From: Portulaca oleracea
Taxonomy: Eukaryota; Streptophyta; Magnoliopsida; Caryophyllales; Portulacaceae
NCBI GenBank assembly: GCA_029582165.1
Contig: CM055877.1
Coordinates: 30,029,241 to 30,093,240 of the forward strand
Length of the DNA stretch: 64,000 nucleotides
Reading direction: 5' to 3'
How positions within the stretch are numbered: position 1 is the stretch's first letter; each line of letters opens with the position of its first letter. Of this stretch, positions 1 to 12,148 are shown one piece after another. The notes below the pieces were generated by a model that searched no databases, was not told the DNA's origin, and saw only the letters and a program-made list of their open reading frames with translations. A program made the translations under genes and the position numbers.

Positions 1-342
1 CTCAATTTCTCTAACCCAATCTTCAAAGACTTTGGGGTCAGCTACCCCTGTGTAAGTGGGCGGGTTGAAGCTGTTGAACCTTTGGAGAAGAGCGGAGGGG
101 TCATCTTCCCTCCCTCCTCCTTGTCGATCTACCACTTTCCTCAGTAGGTCCTCGTGCTTGCCGAGCATCTCAATCATTAGCATGCTAGCAAGGTCGTTCC
201 CCGGTGTTGCTGTACTCGACCCTGGTATCAAATGAGCCAGGCGTTGGCGCAGTTCAGTTGCAGTTTGAGGGCGCGATTCGGCCACAGCTGGCGGGCGTTC
301 CCGGTTCCCGTTGTTGGCGTGAGACCCATTCATGTCCGACAT
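1..342 (-). CDS. Gag N-terminus of a long-LTR Ty3/gypsy element (partial, runs off left edge)
   Basis: The minus strand is open for 114 codons from an ATG at 342-340 to the window edge, with no stop. The start is the first ATG downstream of a primer binding site and LTR in the same orientation, which fits a retrotransposon gag. The first ~50 residues are polar and low in complexity. After that come a segment reading KHEDLLRKVVDRQ and, near the edge, FNPPTYTGVADPKVFEDW, which resembles the start of the retrotransposon gag domain (a Pro/Tyr/Gly stretch followed by a Trp). The capsid core, zinc knuckle and pol must lie to the left of the window. Gag would package the element RNA into cytoplasmic particles. 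The short plus-strand ORF at 204-392 is its antisense shadow. Confidence 0.72.
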   Translation of the reverse strand, partial: MSDMNGSHANNGNRERPPAVAESRPQTATELRQRLAHLIPGSSTATPGNDLASMLMIEMLGKHEDLLRKVVDRQGGGREDDPSALLQRFNSFNPPTYTGVADPKVFEDWVREIE

Positions 343-1295
343 CCTGGTTCCAAGAGGTCGATTTAGACTACTTAAGGTTCTTACTCTCATAACGCAGATA
401 CGAATTCTGAAGTTAACTACTCTTATTAGACTAAAACGTAAAAGAACTCGACAAGTAACCGAACCATAAACATAACTTTAACTCTAATCGCATGTAATAG
501 CATCACATTTCATCACTTTGGTACTTGCGACAAATTCAAGGGTCCCATCTTTGTTATTAACTCCACATTTCACTTGATAACTTGTCAATAACTCAAGAGA
601 AGAAATTCATTATTTTATATCACTTGCACCTGAGCATAACATAAAGTTTCATTCTCTCCTAACTGGGGCTAACAAAAGCAACAAGCCTCACAGTTATAAT
701 TTTAACAATCAAAAACTATTTACATGCAAACATTACTACTGGGGACTACTCCTCCTACTCTTTTACTAACTCCACTTAGAGTATTCTCATACGAAAAAGG
801 GTTCCTGCGAACCACGATTGGGGTCCAATCAGGATCGTCAAGCTCATTCCCAAAGTTCTTCTCGGAGTCTGCTTCCATCTTGAACTCTACTAGAACCTCA
901 TCTTAAGGCTCGGTCTTTCATTGAGGCTACCTGCTCTGCAACCCAAAATCTCCAGCGACTACTCCTCGTATGTCACGTCTTCTTTCGGCCTCCGAATTCT
1001 CATCAGAGGTCTTCTTCTGGTTCTAGGCCCTCCTCGGGGCTATATTTCACAACCTCCTCGGGTTTTAGGTCTTCAAGAGAAGCTAGAGCCTCGTGCTCAT
1101 AGCAAATGCTGCGGTATGCCGTCCAACAAGGTTAGAACATTTTAGTAACATAAAATATTAATAACGAAATCATGTAATATCAGGGAAAGCAATAAAACCC
1201 TATTTCCCCATCCTACACTCATCACTCCGAACGTAGCATCCTAAGGTCTAACTAAACCTAAGGGACACTTAGGAGCTACCAGGTCGTAACCCAGA
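343..1295 (-). other. Untranslated leader between primer binding site and gag
   Basis: This 950-bp stretch separates the primer binding site from the gag ATG on the minus strand. I see no conserved domain. On the minus strand at about 1130-1001 there is a short acidic reading (CYEHEALASLEDLKPEE and similar) that ends at a TGA; it could be a leader peptide or chance. Plus-strand ORFs here have no support. Confidence 0.5.
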
Positions 1296-1307
1296 GCTCT
1301 GATACCA
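1296..1307 (-). other. Primer binding site, initiator tRNA-Met type
   Basis: On the minus strand this reads TGGTATCAGAGC, the standard plant retrotransposon primer site complementary to the 3' end of initiator tRNA-Met. It lies 3 nt from the LTR end at 1311, which fixes the element's orientation and the LTR boundary. Confidence 0.9.
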
Positions 1308-1789
1308 TTCTGTAACGCCCCGGAAATTCAATTATAGAAAGTCAAAGTCAAACTAACGTTAACAGACAAAACTTAGCGGAAGACTTCAAATTTAATTTGG
1401 GCGTTACGGCCGTATCCCCGAAGGAATACAAGGCGAGAAAGGAAAACACAACTGTCTGCTAACGGTAACTACTAACAACTCAAAACAAACTTTAAGAATT
1501 CATAACGAAAACAATATGAAAGATTCAAGGACTTCTAAACTCGTCGTCCTCACTTCTAATTCCCGTCCCCAGCATTTAGATCTTCACCTGAAATCAAAAC
1601 ATTTGAAAATGAGGGGAAATCTCAATAATGTCTACCCCTAACGTTTAAAGCAGTTTAAGTTCATTTTAATTCGCTTTGGGGAGAGGATCAAATCAAACTT
1701 TTACAAACCTTTAACCCTTAACTGCTTTCCTCAACCCATCCAATTCATATTTTAATTTGCGGGGATACCAAATCCCTTAAAGTAACAAT

Positions 1790-1990
1790 CGCCCACCAAA
1801 GGCATTATAACATTCGCCCACCAAAGGCATATCAAAACATTCGCCCACCAAAGGCATATCGAAACATTCGCCCACCAAAGGCATATCGAAACATTCGCCC
1901 ACCAAAGGCATATCGAAACATTCGCCCACCAAAGGCGTAATAACATTCGCCCACCAAAGGCATATCGAAACATTCGCCCACCAAAGGCAA
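1790..1990 (-). repeat. Minisatellite in LTR, 8 units of about 26 bp
   Basis: Eight consecutive units share CGCCCACCAAAGGC on the plus strand (minus strand GCCTTTGGTGGGCG), separated by short variable spacers such as ATATCGAAACATT. The core is a small inverted repeat (GCC...GGC). It holds the same relative LTR position as the arrays at 7811-7927, 11397-11633 and 25455-25815, but copy number and spacers differ. Confidence 0.9.
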
Positions 1991-3889
1991 TAATACTATT
2001 CTATATCGGGAAGGAAGCCCGATCTCTGGTCCATAACCTGCAGTTGTTACGCTGCGCACACAAAGTTATCCCCGAAACCCGCTTAACGTTTCCACTTGAA
2101 TTATTTAATTGATTCGAACTCAACTCACGACTCTCAAGTCAACCATCCCAAGTTATCAAAACCATTGACAAAACTTGAATAAAAGACCATCCAATTTCTC
2201 AACTCAAATAAACCAAAACCACAAACGAATCAAAAGATTATCAAAACAGATGGTCGATTTCCACAAAGATCCCTTTTGGGATGCAATTCTCAAAATAGAT
2301 TATAAAACATCAAAACACATTTAAAGAGCATCCCGGTGGGGATTATAGCATAGACAATTACCTGAATACTTCACAAGATAGTAGTAACGAAGGGCACACT
2401 TGAGCTCACTAACGACTCGCACAAACTAGGGCCTAAAATAAAAGTAATTATCTAATCAAAGCGTTCTAACGAAGTTAGTATCAACTACCAACTATCTAAC
2501 CCATCCCCTAGGAACACTTAGGTTCCTATCAATTAAAAGATTACACTTAGCATCTCTAAGATAACACATAACATGATCACATATTATTTTCACTCAACAA
2601 TCATTATAAAAAGAAGCAAGCAGAGGACAGATTATAACATTCACATAAAACGGGTCACAACTCGACTTCCCGACATCCTACGGGTCTGATTCTGGACTTT
2701 TCGGAAACCTCAGAATGTCTACTAAAACTTTCATGTTGATGGCTAAGCCCAACTCAGTCCCGAAGGACTTCAAAAACTCCCATCTTTCTAATTGGTCCAG
2801 AACTGACAGGTTTTAGTAAAACGGCTATAACTCGGGTTATACAAGTCAAACGTTCGATCCGTAAAATTCCTATGGTCCCTAACACCTAAAGGAACTTCCA
2901 GTAAAAAGGGCTTGGTCAAAAGACATCTATACTAGTCGTGGCAACCCGATCTTTAGACACTATCAAAACTGTCCCGTTAACGGAATTCAATTAATTAGTT
3001 ATTTCGGTTCTAACTTTTACCAAACGGTCTCGGGGTTCTAATTAGGACTCAAAAAAATACTTAGGGTCTTATATCTAAGGTCCAACTTATCTTAGGTCCA
3101 ACATTTAAAACTTGTAGGGCTACACTTAATTTAAAAGCATGAAACACCTTAACAACTTTAATTAAAAACCTTTAAGTCACAAAAGAAAATAACTTTCTTA
3201 AAACATAAAACACTTAATAAGATTTCAAGAATTTAACTACACAAAATTGGTTATAAGTTTGTAACCATAAACCAAGATTTTCAAGAAAATAACAAAAGCG
3301 GTTAACACGTAAAATTTCTTTAATAAAAGATTTAAAAGAACTTTAGGACACAACTAGTTACAAGTAATTAACTAATCAAGAAACGAATAACTAATTCTTT
3401 TATAATTTAACAAGAAATCAAGAATTTAACTAATGGTAGGTTACTAATTAAACAACCTAGCGATTTAATTTACGAATCAAGAACAAGAAAATTTAGTACT
3501 AATTGTATTCAAGAGATTAACCTAGATAATTTAATTATCGAATTCGTGCATACAATAACATCGTGGTTTAACGATTCATGTAAAGAAAATAAAGAACATT
3601 AAAGAACTACTTTTAAACCTAATAATCAACTATTACAACCTAATCTAATTACAATTTTCATCATAAAATTACAAATAACAATTTAAACAAATTACATATA
3701 ACAATTAGGAACTTACACATAATTACACAAGAAAAATTATTACAATTAATTACCCTAATTACAATACTAATAATACAATATTTATAAAATCAGAAAATTA
3801 ATAACAATAATATTTACAAATAATAAATCAGATTAATAAAAATAAAAACAAGAAAATAAAAAGGAAAAAGAAAAGAAAATCAAGAATAA

Positions 3890-4490
3890 CAGTTAGGGTT
3901 AGGGTTAGGTTTTAGGGTTTACGAGGTTAGGTTCTCGGTCGATTCGGCGGTGGCGGGCGTTGGTCGGAGAGGTGCGTCGGGTCGCGGGTGGCGTCGGCCG
4001 TGGGCTCGTCGGAGGAGGTGGTCGACGTCGAAGCGATGAAGCGCAGCGGCGCTTCGAGCTTCTCGCCGACCGCTCGGCGACGTTAGGCGGCGGTGTGACG
4101 GCCGTGCGGTGGTCGAGCGGCGGCGGCGGCGATGGACGTGGCGGCGGCGGCAGACGTCGGACGCCCAAGAAAGAGAAAACAGTGAGGAAAGAGGGAGATC
4201 GGGAGAGAAAGAGAGAAAAAGAAGGGCGACACGGTCGTTGGGGCGATGATGCGGCAGCGGCGACGGGGGGGGGTAGCGACGTCCGGTGGCGTCGGTTGGG
4301 GTGCGGGGCCGCGAGAGCGCCGGGGGGATCGAGAGGAAGAAAGGAGGAAGAAGAAAGAGAAAGGAAGAGAGGAGAGGTGGTTGCGGTGGTGCAGGTGGTT
4401 CGATCTCCGCGACTGGTGGCGGCACTGAGGCGGGCAGAGAGAGGAGGAGAGAGAGAGGAGAGCTAGGGTTTGAGGAGGGATTATTAGGGT
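3890..4490 (-). other. GC-rich gene-like segment inside the LTR
   Basis: A sharply bounded GC-rich, CGG/CCG-rich island lies in otherwise AT-rich DNA, flanked on both sides by telobox-like AGGGTTAGGGTT and AGGGTTTTAGGGTTT repeats. Long ORFs run through it in several frames on both strands, which reflects composition rather than coding. It resembles the 5' UTR and first exon of plant genes. The sister LTRs carry comparable but dissimilar islands at 5810-6150 and 9285-9745. Confidence 0.6.
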
Positions 4491-4518
4491 TTTAGGGTTT
4501 GAGAGGAGGGTTTAGGGG

Positions 4519-4526
4519 TTTATATA
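4519..4526 (-). promoter_or_regulatory. Candidate TATA box of the LTR promoter
   Basis: The minus strand reads TATATAAA, followed downstream by several AAACCCTAA telobox-like motifs and then a pyrimidine-rich TCTCTC tract. That is the usual order of a plant core promoter and transcript start, and it would place U3 to its right and R/U5 to its left. Confidence 0.55.
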
Positions 4527-4862
4527 CTAACACCCATAATTAGGCCCAAAACTAATCCTAATCCAACCCATTTAACAAATAAAAACTGATTTTTCTAAAA
4601 ACCTAATAATTTTAATAATAGTAGTAATAATATTAATTTTAATAATCATATAATCACATAACAAATAATATTCACGTAATTAACCACATAATAATATTAA
4701 CCTACGAAAATTACTATTCTACCCTTGTTAGTCCCTCGACGGTCCTACGAGCTCAAGCGTTAGCATAAATAAACACATTACGAACAACAGTAAATAACAA
4801 AGTCAAACCTATTCTATTAACGACGTCACGGTCAACATCGTTGGATTTTTCGGGGTTTTACA

Positions 4863-5165
4863 ATAGGATTCTTATTTATTCTTCTTATTTAATTATACAA
4901 AACTAATAATACAAAAAAGATAATATAAAACTTACATACAATTAAAATATATTCATAAGTTGTTTTTTTTTAAAAAAATATTCGTTTGTCTTTCTTCTAC
5001 AAAATTTACAATTATAATATATCAATCTCAACATAAAGATTAGATTAAAGAAAAATATAAGAGATATTAAAGTGTAAACTCCAGAAAAAAACCCCTATGT
5101 TATAATTCTATGATTCTTTTAATAACTGAAAAAAGAAAAAAATTACTAACATATGATAAAAGAAT
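4863..5165. other. AT-rich spacer, no feature seen
   Basis: About 300 bp of A/T-rich sequence separates two LTRs of the same family that lie in opposite orientation. I see no coding potential. The last five bases (agaat) may be the left target duplication of the next LTR. Confidence 0.5.
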
Positions 5166-5449
5166 TGTAAAACCCCGAAAAATCCAAAGATGTTGACCGT
5201 GACGTCGTTAGTAAATTAGGTTTGACTTCGTTATTTATTATTATTCGTTTGTGTTTTTTTTTTGCTAACACTTGAGCTCGTAGGATCGTGAGGGACTAAC
5301 AAGGGTATATCGGTAATTTCGTGGGTTAGTATTATTAGTTTTACTCTATTTTAGTATTATTATTAATATTATTTTGTTTATTAAAATTGTTATATGAATA
5401 ATTGTGTAAATATTATTTGTTATGTGTTATGTGATTAGTAATATCTTTA

Positions 5450-5486
<37 letters not shown>

Positions 5487-6526
5487 AAAGTGATTATTAT
5501 TATTATTATTATTTAATATTATGTGATTAGTATTATTATGTGTTATTATCTTTTTATTATTATTATTATGGGTGGTATAATATTATTATAATAGCATCGT
5601 ACGTTATTAGTAGTAATACTTATTATTATCATTATTAGTTGGTAGTAGAATTCTATTGTGATTAGAGTTGGTTAGGTTTAGATTTCTTTCAGTTGGAGGA
5701 GAATTGAAGTTGGATAAGAGTTAGATGGGAATTAACATGAGATTAGTGGGGAGGTTAAGAGCTAGCCTAATTTATTTCAAAACCAAAACCTACGCAGACC
5801 TATGTTTCCCCGCTCTGTCCTCTCTCTATTATCTTCTTCTCTCTCGTGCTCGCGCCTGCCGAAACCACCGTCATGAAACCACCGAAACTACCACAGCCCT
5901 CGCCGCTCTTCTCTTTTCTCTCCCGTTTCTCCCTCCCTTTCTATCTGCCGTGGACTCCCAAACGTCGCCGGAACACCACCTAGACCACCGTCGGCCGCCG
6001 CTCGTCACCTAGCCGCCCGTAACCGGCGACCATCGTTATCGCTCTTGATGTCGCTGATGTCGGTCGTCGGACCACCATCGCCGGGAACGACGCTGAAGCA
6101 CAACCCGGGACCACCAAGAACCGTCCTCGACTCTTCGGGAACCACCTTGCGTAACTCTCTGTTCTAAATTCGAGTTCTTAATGTGTTTTGTTCATGCTCG
6201 GTTTCGCGTCATTCATAACCTACGTGATAGTGTTGTTCTTGCTTGGTTCTTTAGGTAGGATTATTAGGGTAATTAAGTTCCATAAAACCTTATATTTAGT
6301 ATTATCATGTTCTTGATTGGTTCTTGTTCTTTTATTCATCTTGTTTTCTTAAATAATCATACGAAACTAGTTGAGAAATTAGGTTAACATGCTGTGGTGT
6401 TCTTAGTTTTGATTCTCGTTGATGGTTATCATACTTTCATACGTTCATGCATGAGGAGGTGTAGGTAATTAAGAAGAGTTTCTTTTATAAGTAAATAATT
6501 ATGGTTGTGATTGATGATTTAAGTGC

Positions 6527-6558
<32 letters not shown>

Positions 6559-8410
6559 TATTTTATATGTAAATCATGTTAGGGTCTTGTTAGTATTATT
6601 TCATGCATGCTTTTAGGGTTAGTGAAATTATTAAAATGAATTCATGTTTCACATTTTGGTTTTGATGATAGGAGGTTTGATGTTTGGACCTTAGTTGGGT
6701 TAGGTTAATTGCTTTGGACCTAAGTTACTATTTTGAGCCTAAATTAGAACCCGGAGATCAATTGGTAAAAGCTAGAACCGAAATTACAAATTTATTAAGA
6801 ACCGATAACGGGACAGTTTTGTTAGTGTCCAAAGATTGCGTTTCCACGATTGATATAGTTACTCTTTGACAGAACCCTTTTAACTGGAGGTTCCCTTAGA
6901 TGTTAGGAACCATAGGAATTTTACGGATCGAACGTTTGATTTGTATAACCCGAGTTATAATCTTTTTACCAGAACCTGTCAGATCTGGACCAATTGGGAA
7001 GATGGGTGTTTTTAAAGTCCTTCGGGACTGATATGGGCTTGGTCATCAACAGAGAAGTTTTAGTAGACATCCCGAGATTTCCGAAAAGTCCAGAACCAGA
7101 CCCATAGGATGTCGGGAAGTCGAGTTGTGACCCGTTTTATGTGAACGTTACAATTTGTCCTCTGCTTGCTTTTATTTATGAAAATTGTTGAGTAAATTTT
7201 ATGTGTGAACTTGTTACATAATTCCTTGAGTGTGTTAAGTGTAAATCATAAATGATAGGAACCTAAGTGTTCCTAGGGGATGGGTTAGGTAGTTGTTAGT
7301 TAATACTAACTTCGTTAGAACGCGTTTTGATTAGATAATTATTCTTATACTAGGCCCGAGTTAGTGCGTGACGATAGTGAGCTCAAGTGTGTTCTCCTTA
7401 TTGCGGTACTGTGACGTTATTCAGGTAATTGTCTATGCTCTAATCCCCATCGGGATGCTCTTTAAATGTGTTTTGATGTTTTATAATCTATTTTGAGAAT
7501 TGCATCCCGAAAGGGGACTTTTGTGGAAATACGACCATCTGTTTTGATAATTTTTTTGTTTCGATTGTGATCTTGGTTTATTTGAGTTGAGAAATTGGAT
7601 GGTCTTTTATTCGAAGTTTTGTTAATGGTTTTGATAACTTGGGATGGTTTGACTTGAGAGTCGTGAGTTGAGTTTGAAAATTGTATAAATAATTCAAGTG
7701 GAAACGTTAAGCGGGTTTCGGGGGATAACCTGTTGTGCAGGTGTAACAATCTGCAGGGTTATGGACCAGGAGATCAGGGCTTCCTTCCCTGATATAGGAT
7801 AGTATTTTGATGCCTTTGGTAGGCGATATTATTTATGCCTTTGGTGGGCGATGTTCTTGATGCCTTTGGTAGGCGATGTTTTGATGCCTTTGGTGGGCGA
7901 TATTATTTATGCCTTTGGTAGGCGATGTTACTTTAAGGGATTTGGTATCCCGCCCGCAAATTAAAATATGGATTGGATGGGTTGAGGAAACAGTATGGGA
8001 TTAAAGGTTTGTAAAACGTTTGATTCGATCCCTCTCCCCAAAATGAATTGAAATGAACTTAAACTGTTTTAAACGTTAGGGGTAGACATTATTGAGATTT
8101 CCCCCTCATTTTTGAAATGTTTTGTTTTCAGGTGAAGATCTAAATGTTGGGGACGGGAATTAGAAGTGAGGACGACGAGTCTAGAAGTCCTTGAATCTTT
8201 TTATTTTATTTTCGTTATGAAATCTTAAAGTTTTGTTTTGAGTTGTTAGTAGTTACCGTTAGCAGACAGTTGTGTTTTGCTTTCTCGCCTTGTATTCCTT
8301 CGGGGATACGGTAGTGACGCCCTAACTAAATTTGAAGTCTTCCCCTAAGTTTTGTCTGTTAACGTTAGTTTGACTGTGACTTTTTATAATTGAATTTCCG
8401 GGGCGTTACA
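5166..8410 (+). repeat. Solo LTR of the long-LTR gypsy family, plus orientation
   Basis: It begins TGTAAAACCCCGAAAAATCC and ends CCGGGGCGTTACA, matching the reverse complement of the LTR at 1311-4862. No primer binding site or gag follows, so it is a solo LTR. The flanks are agaat (5161-5165) and aaaat (8411-8415), a 4/5 match that fits an aged target duplication. Inside are (ATT)n tracts near 5449-5520 and 6525-6555, a GC-richer pyrimidine segment at 5810-6150 and a five-unit minisatellite near the 3' end. Confidence 0.85.
7811..7927 (+). repeat. Minisatellite in solo LTR, 5 units
   Basis: Five copies of TGCCTTTGGTRGGCGAT occur with short variable spacers. Each core forms GCC(T)...(A)GGC around a TTTGGT centre. 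It is preceded by a small CAGGG/CCCTG inverted repeat shared with the fragment at 25.5 kb. Confidence 0.88.
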
Positions 8411-8882
8411 AAAATGTAAATTAATCTCTATTTGTTATAAAAATAAAGTAGCACAACTTTGTTTTGATGTTGTGATTGTTTATATTCTCTAAATTAATTT
8501 TGAAGGCAATTTGTATGAAACAAATACAAAAATAATGATAGTACGATTTTTATATAATTTTTTTCATTAATTTCTAATTATTGTTTTAATTGATAATCAT
8601 TATAAAATTACTCCAAAATAAATTACATATAAATACTGAAAAAAAATTTATGCATAGCACAGGATATACAATATTAGTTGGAAATTATAAGTGGGTAAAA
8701 CGTGTTCTTAGGTATTTATTATATGGCGACAAACTCGCCAGAATTTATAGAAATTTGGCACAAATTGTTAAACTACTAATGTGCCTCGTAATTTCAAAGT
8801 TAGATATTTAATTTTCGTCATTTTTAGTTAACCTCTTCAATTTAACTCACAAATTTTCCACGCTTAGTGGTCATTCCACTAA
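8411..8882. other. AT-rich spacer, no gene seen
   Basis: About 470 bp of AT-rich DNA lies between two solo LTRs. A 73-codon plus-strand ORF at 8590-8811 has no recognisable domain, and I do not call it. The stretch ends in actaa, the target duplication of the next LTR. Confidence 0.5.
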
Positions 8883-11800
8883 TGTAAAACCTTGGAAAAT
8901 CCGAGTATAATTACCGTTACGCCGTTAGTATTATTTTATGTCTGTTAATTATTTATGTGTTTAAATTGTTAATATTTGAGCTCGTAGGACCGTTGAGGGA
9001 CTAACAAGGATAATTTAGTAATTTTCTATATGCATGGGAGAGTACATGGAAGTTGGGACAATTTGGTAATTTTATATGCATAATAATTGTATTAATTTAT
9101 GTGATTAATTATGATATTATTTTATGACAATTATTTTTCATTTTTTTTAGAATAAAAAAATATATATTTATTTAATTTCCTATTTACTATCTTTGGCTTG
9201 TAGCAAAATTTAGTTACGTTATATTATATTTTTGGCATATTTGATTAGTATTAGTAATCTCCTATTATTTCCAAACCCTAGTCACAAACCCTGACTTCCC
9301 TCTCTCTCTTCCTCCTCCCTCTGCCGTACATCTGATAACCGCCACCCAGCCACCAGCGCCCTCTGCTGCCGCCACCACGTAGGTCGCCGCAACCACCGCA
9401 CCGACCGCCGCCCCTCTTTCTCTCTCTGTTTTCTCTCTCACCCCATGTGTCTGCCTCACTATGCGAGTGTGCGCCACCACCAACCGCCGCCCAGCCGCGG
9501 CTGAACGTCTTCGTCGAATCCCGAACGTCGGCCGACTGCCGCACGACTTGTCCCGCCACCACAGTCGCTGTCGCAGGCTGCCCGACGCGAGGGCATCGCC
9601 GCTTCGCTGCCGCACATCGGGAACCGCCGCCGCCAATTCGATCACCGACTGCCGACGCCCCACCGTCCGACGACCGTCCCGGCACCGCCGCCATCGTCCG
9701 CTTGTCCTGCCAGCTGCCTTGCCGAATCGTGCGTAAACCCTGAAACCTTCGATCTGTGTAGTTGTCACCATTCTGAGTATGTTATTACTATTATGTTTTA
9801 TTATGATTACTTCTCTTATAATCTGGTTTTTGTATTGCCAGCATATTAGGCGTATGATTAGGATACTACCATGATTAGGGTTATTAATATGATTAGGGTT
9901 AGTGTTATAATCTGTTTTATAAATTTTTTTTATGCTTGTAAGTATGTCTACTGTTCGTATGTGATTGATGATTAGGAGTGAGATTATTTAGTTATAATCT
10001 GAGTAATTTGCGTTTTGTTAGTAATATCATAATTCTTAAATTTAATCTTGTTAAATAAGTTAGGTTGATTGAATTACTAAAGTTCGGTTCTTATTTACTA
10101 ATTTATGATTTTTGATTAAATCTTGTATAAAGAAATTGGTTGTTGGGATTCTTGATTAGTAGTTTAAATGTTTATATGTTCTTTGTAGTTTATTCACATG
10201 TTCTTTAAGTTCCTTCTTGTTTATTGATTAAGAGATTCATGTTTAGGATAATGTTATTAATATTTCATGCATGCTTTTACGGTTAGTGATATTATTAAAG
10301 TGAATTCATGTTTTACAATTTGGTGATGATAGGAGGTTTGATGTTTGGACCTTAGTTGGGTTAGGTTAATTACTTTGGACCTAAGTTACTGTTTTAAACC
10401 CAAATTAGGACCCCGGGATCGGATTGGTGGAAGTTAGAACCGAATTTGTAAATTAAATCGAAACCGGTAACGGGACAGTTTTGATGGGGTCTAAAGATCG
10501 GGTCACCACGGTTAGTGTAGTTGTCTTTTGATCGAACCCTTTGGACTGGAGATTTCCTTAGATGTTAGCTTTCATAGAAATTTTACGGACCGGACTTTGG
10601 AATTTTATAAGTCGAGTTATACCCCGATTACCAGACCCAGGTCAGATCTGGGAAGTTTGGGAAGATGACGGTTTTTGAGGACCTTAAAGCGTGTATTGGG
10701 TCTCGTGTTCAACTTAAGAGTTTTAATAGACATCCCGAGGTTTCCGAAAAGTCCAAAACCAGACCCATAGGATGTTGGGAAGTCAAGTTACGACCCTTTT
10801 TGAGTGGATGCTGTAATCTGTCTTGTCATGTGAAATTGCTAATGAATGTGTTGTTGATTGAAAATGTTTACTTGGTATTATTATGCTATTACTTGGAATG
10901 TGTTAGGTAATTTAAAGTGTAAATTCATCATTGATAGGAACCTGTAGGGTTCCTAGGAGAGGGTTAGTTAGAAGTTAGTTAATACTAACTTCGAAGGGCG
11001 CGTTTTGATTAGAATAATTATTCTATTTTAGGCCCGAGCTAATTCGCGTTGTTAGTGAACTCAAGTGTGTTCGTTTTGCTGTGAAGTGAAGCTAACCAGG
11101 TAATGTCTATGCTCTAATCCCCGCCAGGATGCTCTTTAAATGTGTTTTAATGTTTTCTAATCTGTTTTGATAATTGCATCCCGAAAGGGGACTTTTGTGG
11201 AAATGTGACCATCTGTTTTGGATAACTGTTTGTAATTTTGTGATCTTTGATTTATGAGTTGAGAAATTGTGATGGTCGTTTATAAGTAGTTTTATACTCG
11301 TTTTGATAACCTGGGTTGGGTTTGACTTGAGAGTTGTGAGTTGAATTTTTGCATAAGATACTAATAATTCAAATGAAACATTAAGCGGGTTTACTTGGTC
11401 GTAGCCTGTGGTAGGCAAAGGGTCAGGGACCCTGGTCGTAGCCTGTGGTAGGCGAAAATGTGAACTCTTGATATTCTGGTCGTAGCCTGTGGTAGGCAAC
11501 GGGTCTGGGACCCTGGTCGTAGCCTGTGGTAGGCGGAAATGTGAACTCTTGATATTCTGGTCGCAGCCTGTGGTAGGCAAAGGGTCTGGGACCCTGGTCG
11601 TAGCCTGTGGTAGGCAGAGGATCTGGGATCCGGTATGATATTTGTTACTTTAAGGGATGTGGTATCCCGCCCGCATAATAAAATATGATTTGGTTGGGTT
11701 GAGGAAAACAATTAAGGGATTTAAGGTTTGTGAAATGGTTTGACTTGTTCCCTCTCCCTCAAATGAATTGAAATGAACTTAACTTGTTTTTAACGTTAGG

Positions 11801-12148
11801 GGTAGACATTATTGAGATTTCCCCCTCATTTTTTGAAATGTTTTGTTTTCAGGTGATGATCAATATGCTGGGGATGGGAAATAGAAGTGAGGACGACATG
11901 TCTAGAAGTCGTTAATTTTGTTATGCTTCTTTTTGGAAAGACTTGAAGTTAGTTTGAGGTTTATTTCTTAGTATGAGTTTGTTAGTTGGTTTGCCGTTGA
12001 CAGACAGTTGTAGTTTTCCTTCTCGCCTTGTATTCCTTCGGGGATACGACAGTGACGCCCAATAAGAGTTTGAGTCTTCCGCTAATTTTTGTCTGTTAAC
12101 GTTGGTTTGACTTTGACATTCCTATAATTGAATTTCCGGGGCGTTACA
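8883..12148 (+). repeat. Solo LTR of the long-LTR gypsy family with perfect target duplication
   Basis: It starts TGTAAAACCTTGG and ends CCGGGGCGTTACA. The five bases before it (actaa, 8878-8882) and after it (actaa, 12149-12153) are identical, which proves both boundaries and shows a complete solo LTR formed by LTR-LTR recombination. The second half is closely related to 5166-8410 (for example the shared block around GGACCTTAGTTGGGTTAGG near 10350). The GC-rich segment (9285-9745) and the minisatellite (11397-11633) are divergent, so it represents another subfamily. Confidence 0.93.
11397..11633 (+). repeat. Two-type alternating minisatellite in solo LTR, 6 units
   Basis: Six copies of GGTCGTAGCCTGTGGTAGGC alternate between two spacers for the first four units. 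One is a GGGTC...GACCC palindrome; the other is a GTGAACTCTTGATATTC stretch. This gives a higher-order period of about 80 bp. The last two units both carry the palindromic type. The core GCCTGTGGTAGGC is again an inverted repeat. Confidence 0.88.

Larger units (their letters stand above)
1311..4862 (-). repeat. 5' LTR (3.55 kb) of the long-LTR gypsy family, minus orientation
   Basis: In plus orientation the repeat starts TGTAACGCCCCGG and ends CGGGGTTTTACA, so on the minus strand it is TGTAAAACCCCG...GGGGCGTTACA with TG/CA ends. The same termini and much internal sequence recur in plus orientation at 5166-8410 and 8883-12148. It contains, in minus-strand order, an AT-rich U3, a TATA box, a GC-rich segment, a long AT-rich part and a minisatellite near its 3' end. 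It is about 300 bp longer than the two solo copies. The flanking five bases at 4863-4867 (atagg) would be one half of the target duplication; the other half is outside the window. Confidence 0.85.

Noticed and set aside
1790..1990. CRISPR-like regular repeats with spacers (also 7811-7927)
   Set aside because: The spacers are near-identical, the context is a plant LTR and there are no cas genes; it is a minisatellite.
3890..3925. Telomere-like AGGGTTAGGGTT run
   Set aside because: Only a few degenerate units, inside an LTR beside a GC-rich promoter segment; teloboxes, not a telomere.
3919..4466. Overlapping 168-codon ORFs on both strands
   Set aside because: Open on both strands because of CGG/CCG-rich composition; no domain, and the sister LTRs do not keep the sequence.
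9265..9771. 168-codon minus ORF and overlapping plus ORFs in the solo LTR
   Set aside because: Same composition effect in the GC-rich island of an LTR; no conserved motif.
11107..11711. Minus-strand ORFs with repeated AYHRLRPGS-type peptide
   Set aside because: Direct translation of the minisatellite and LTR; the repeat length explains the peptide repeat.
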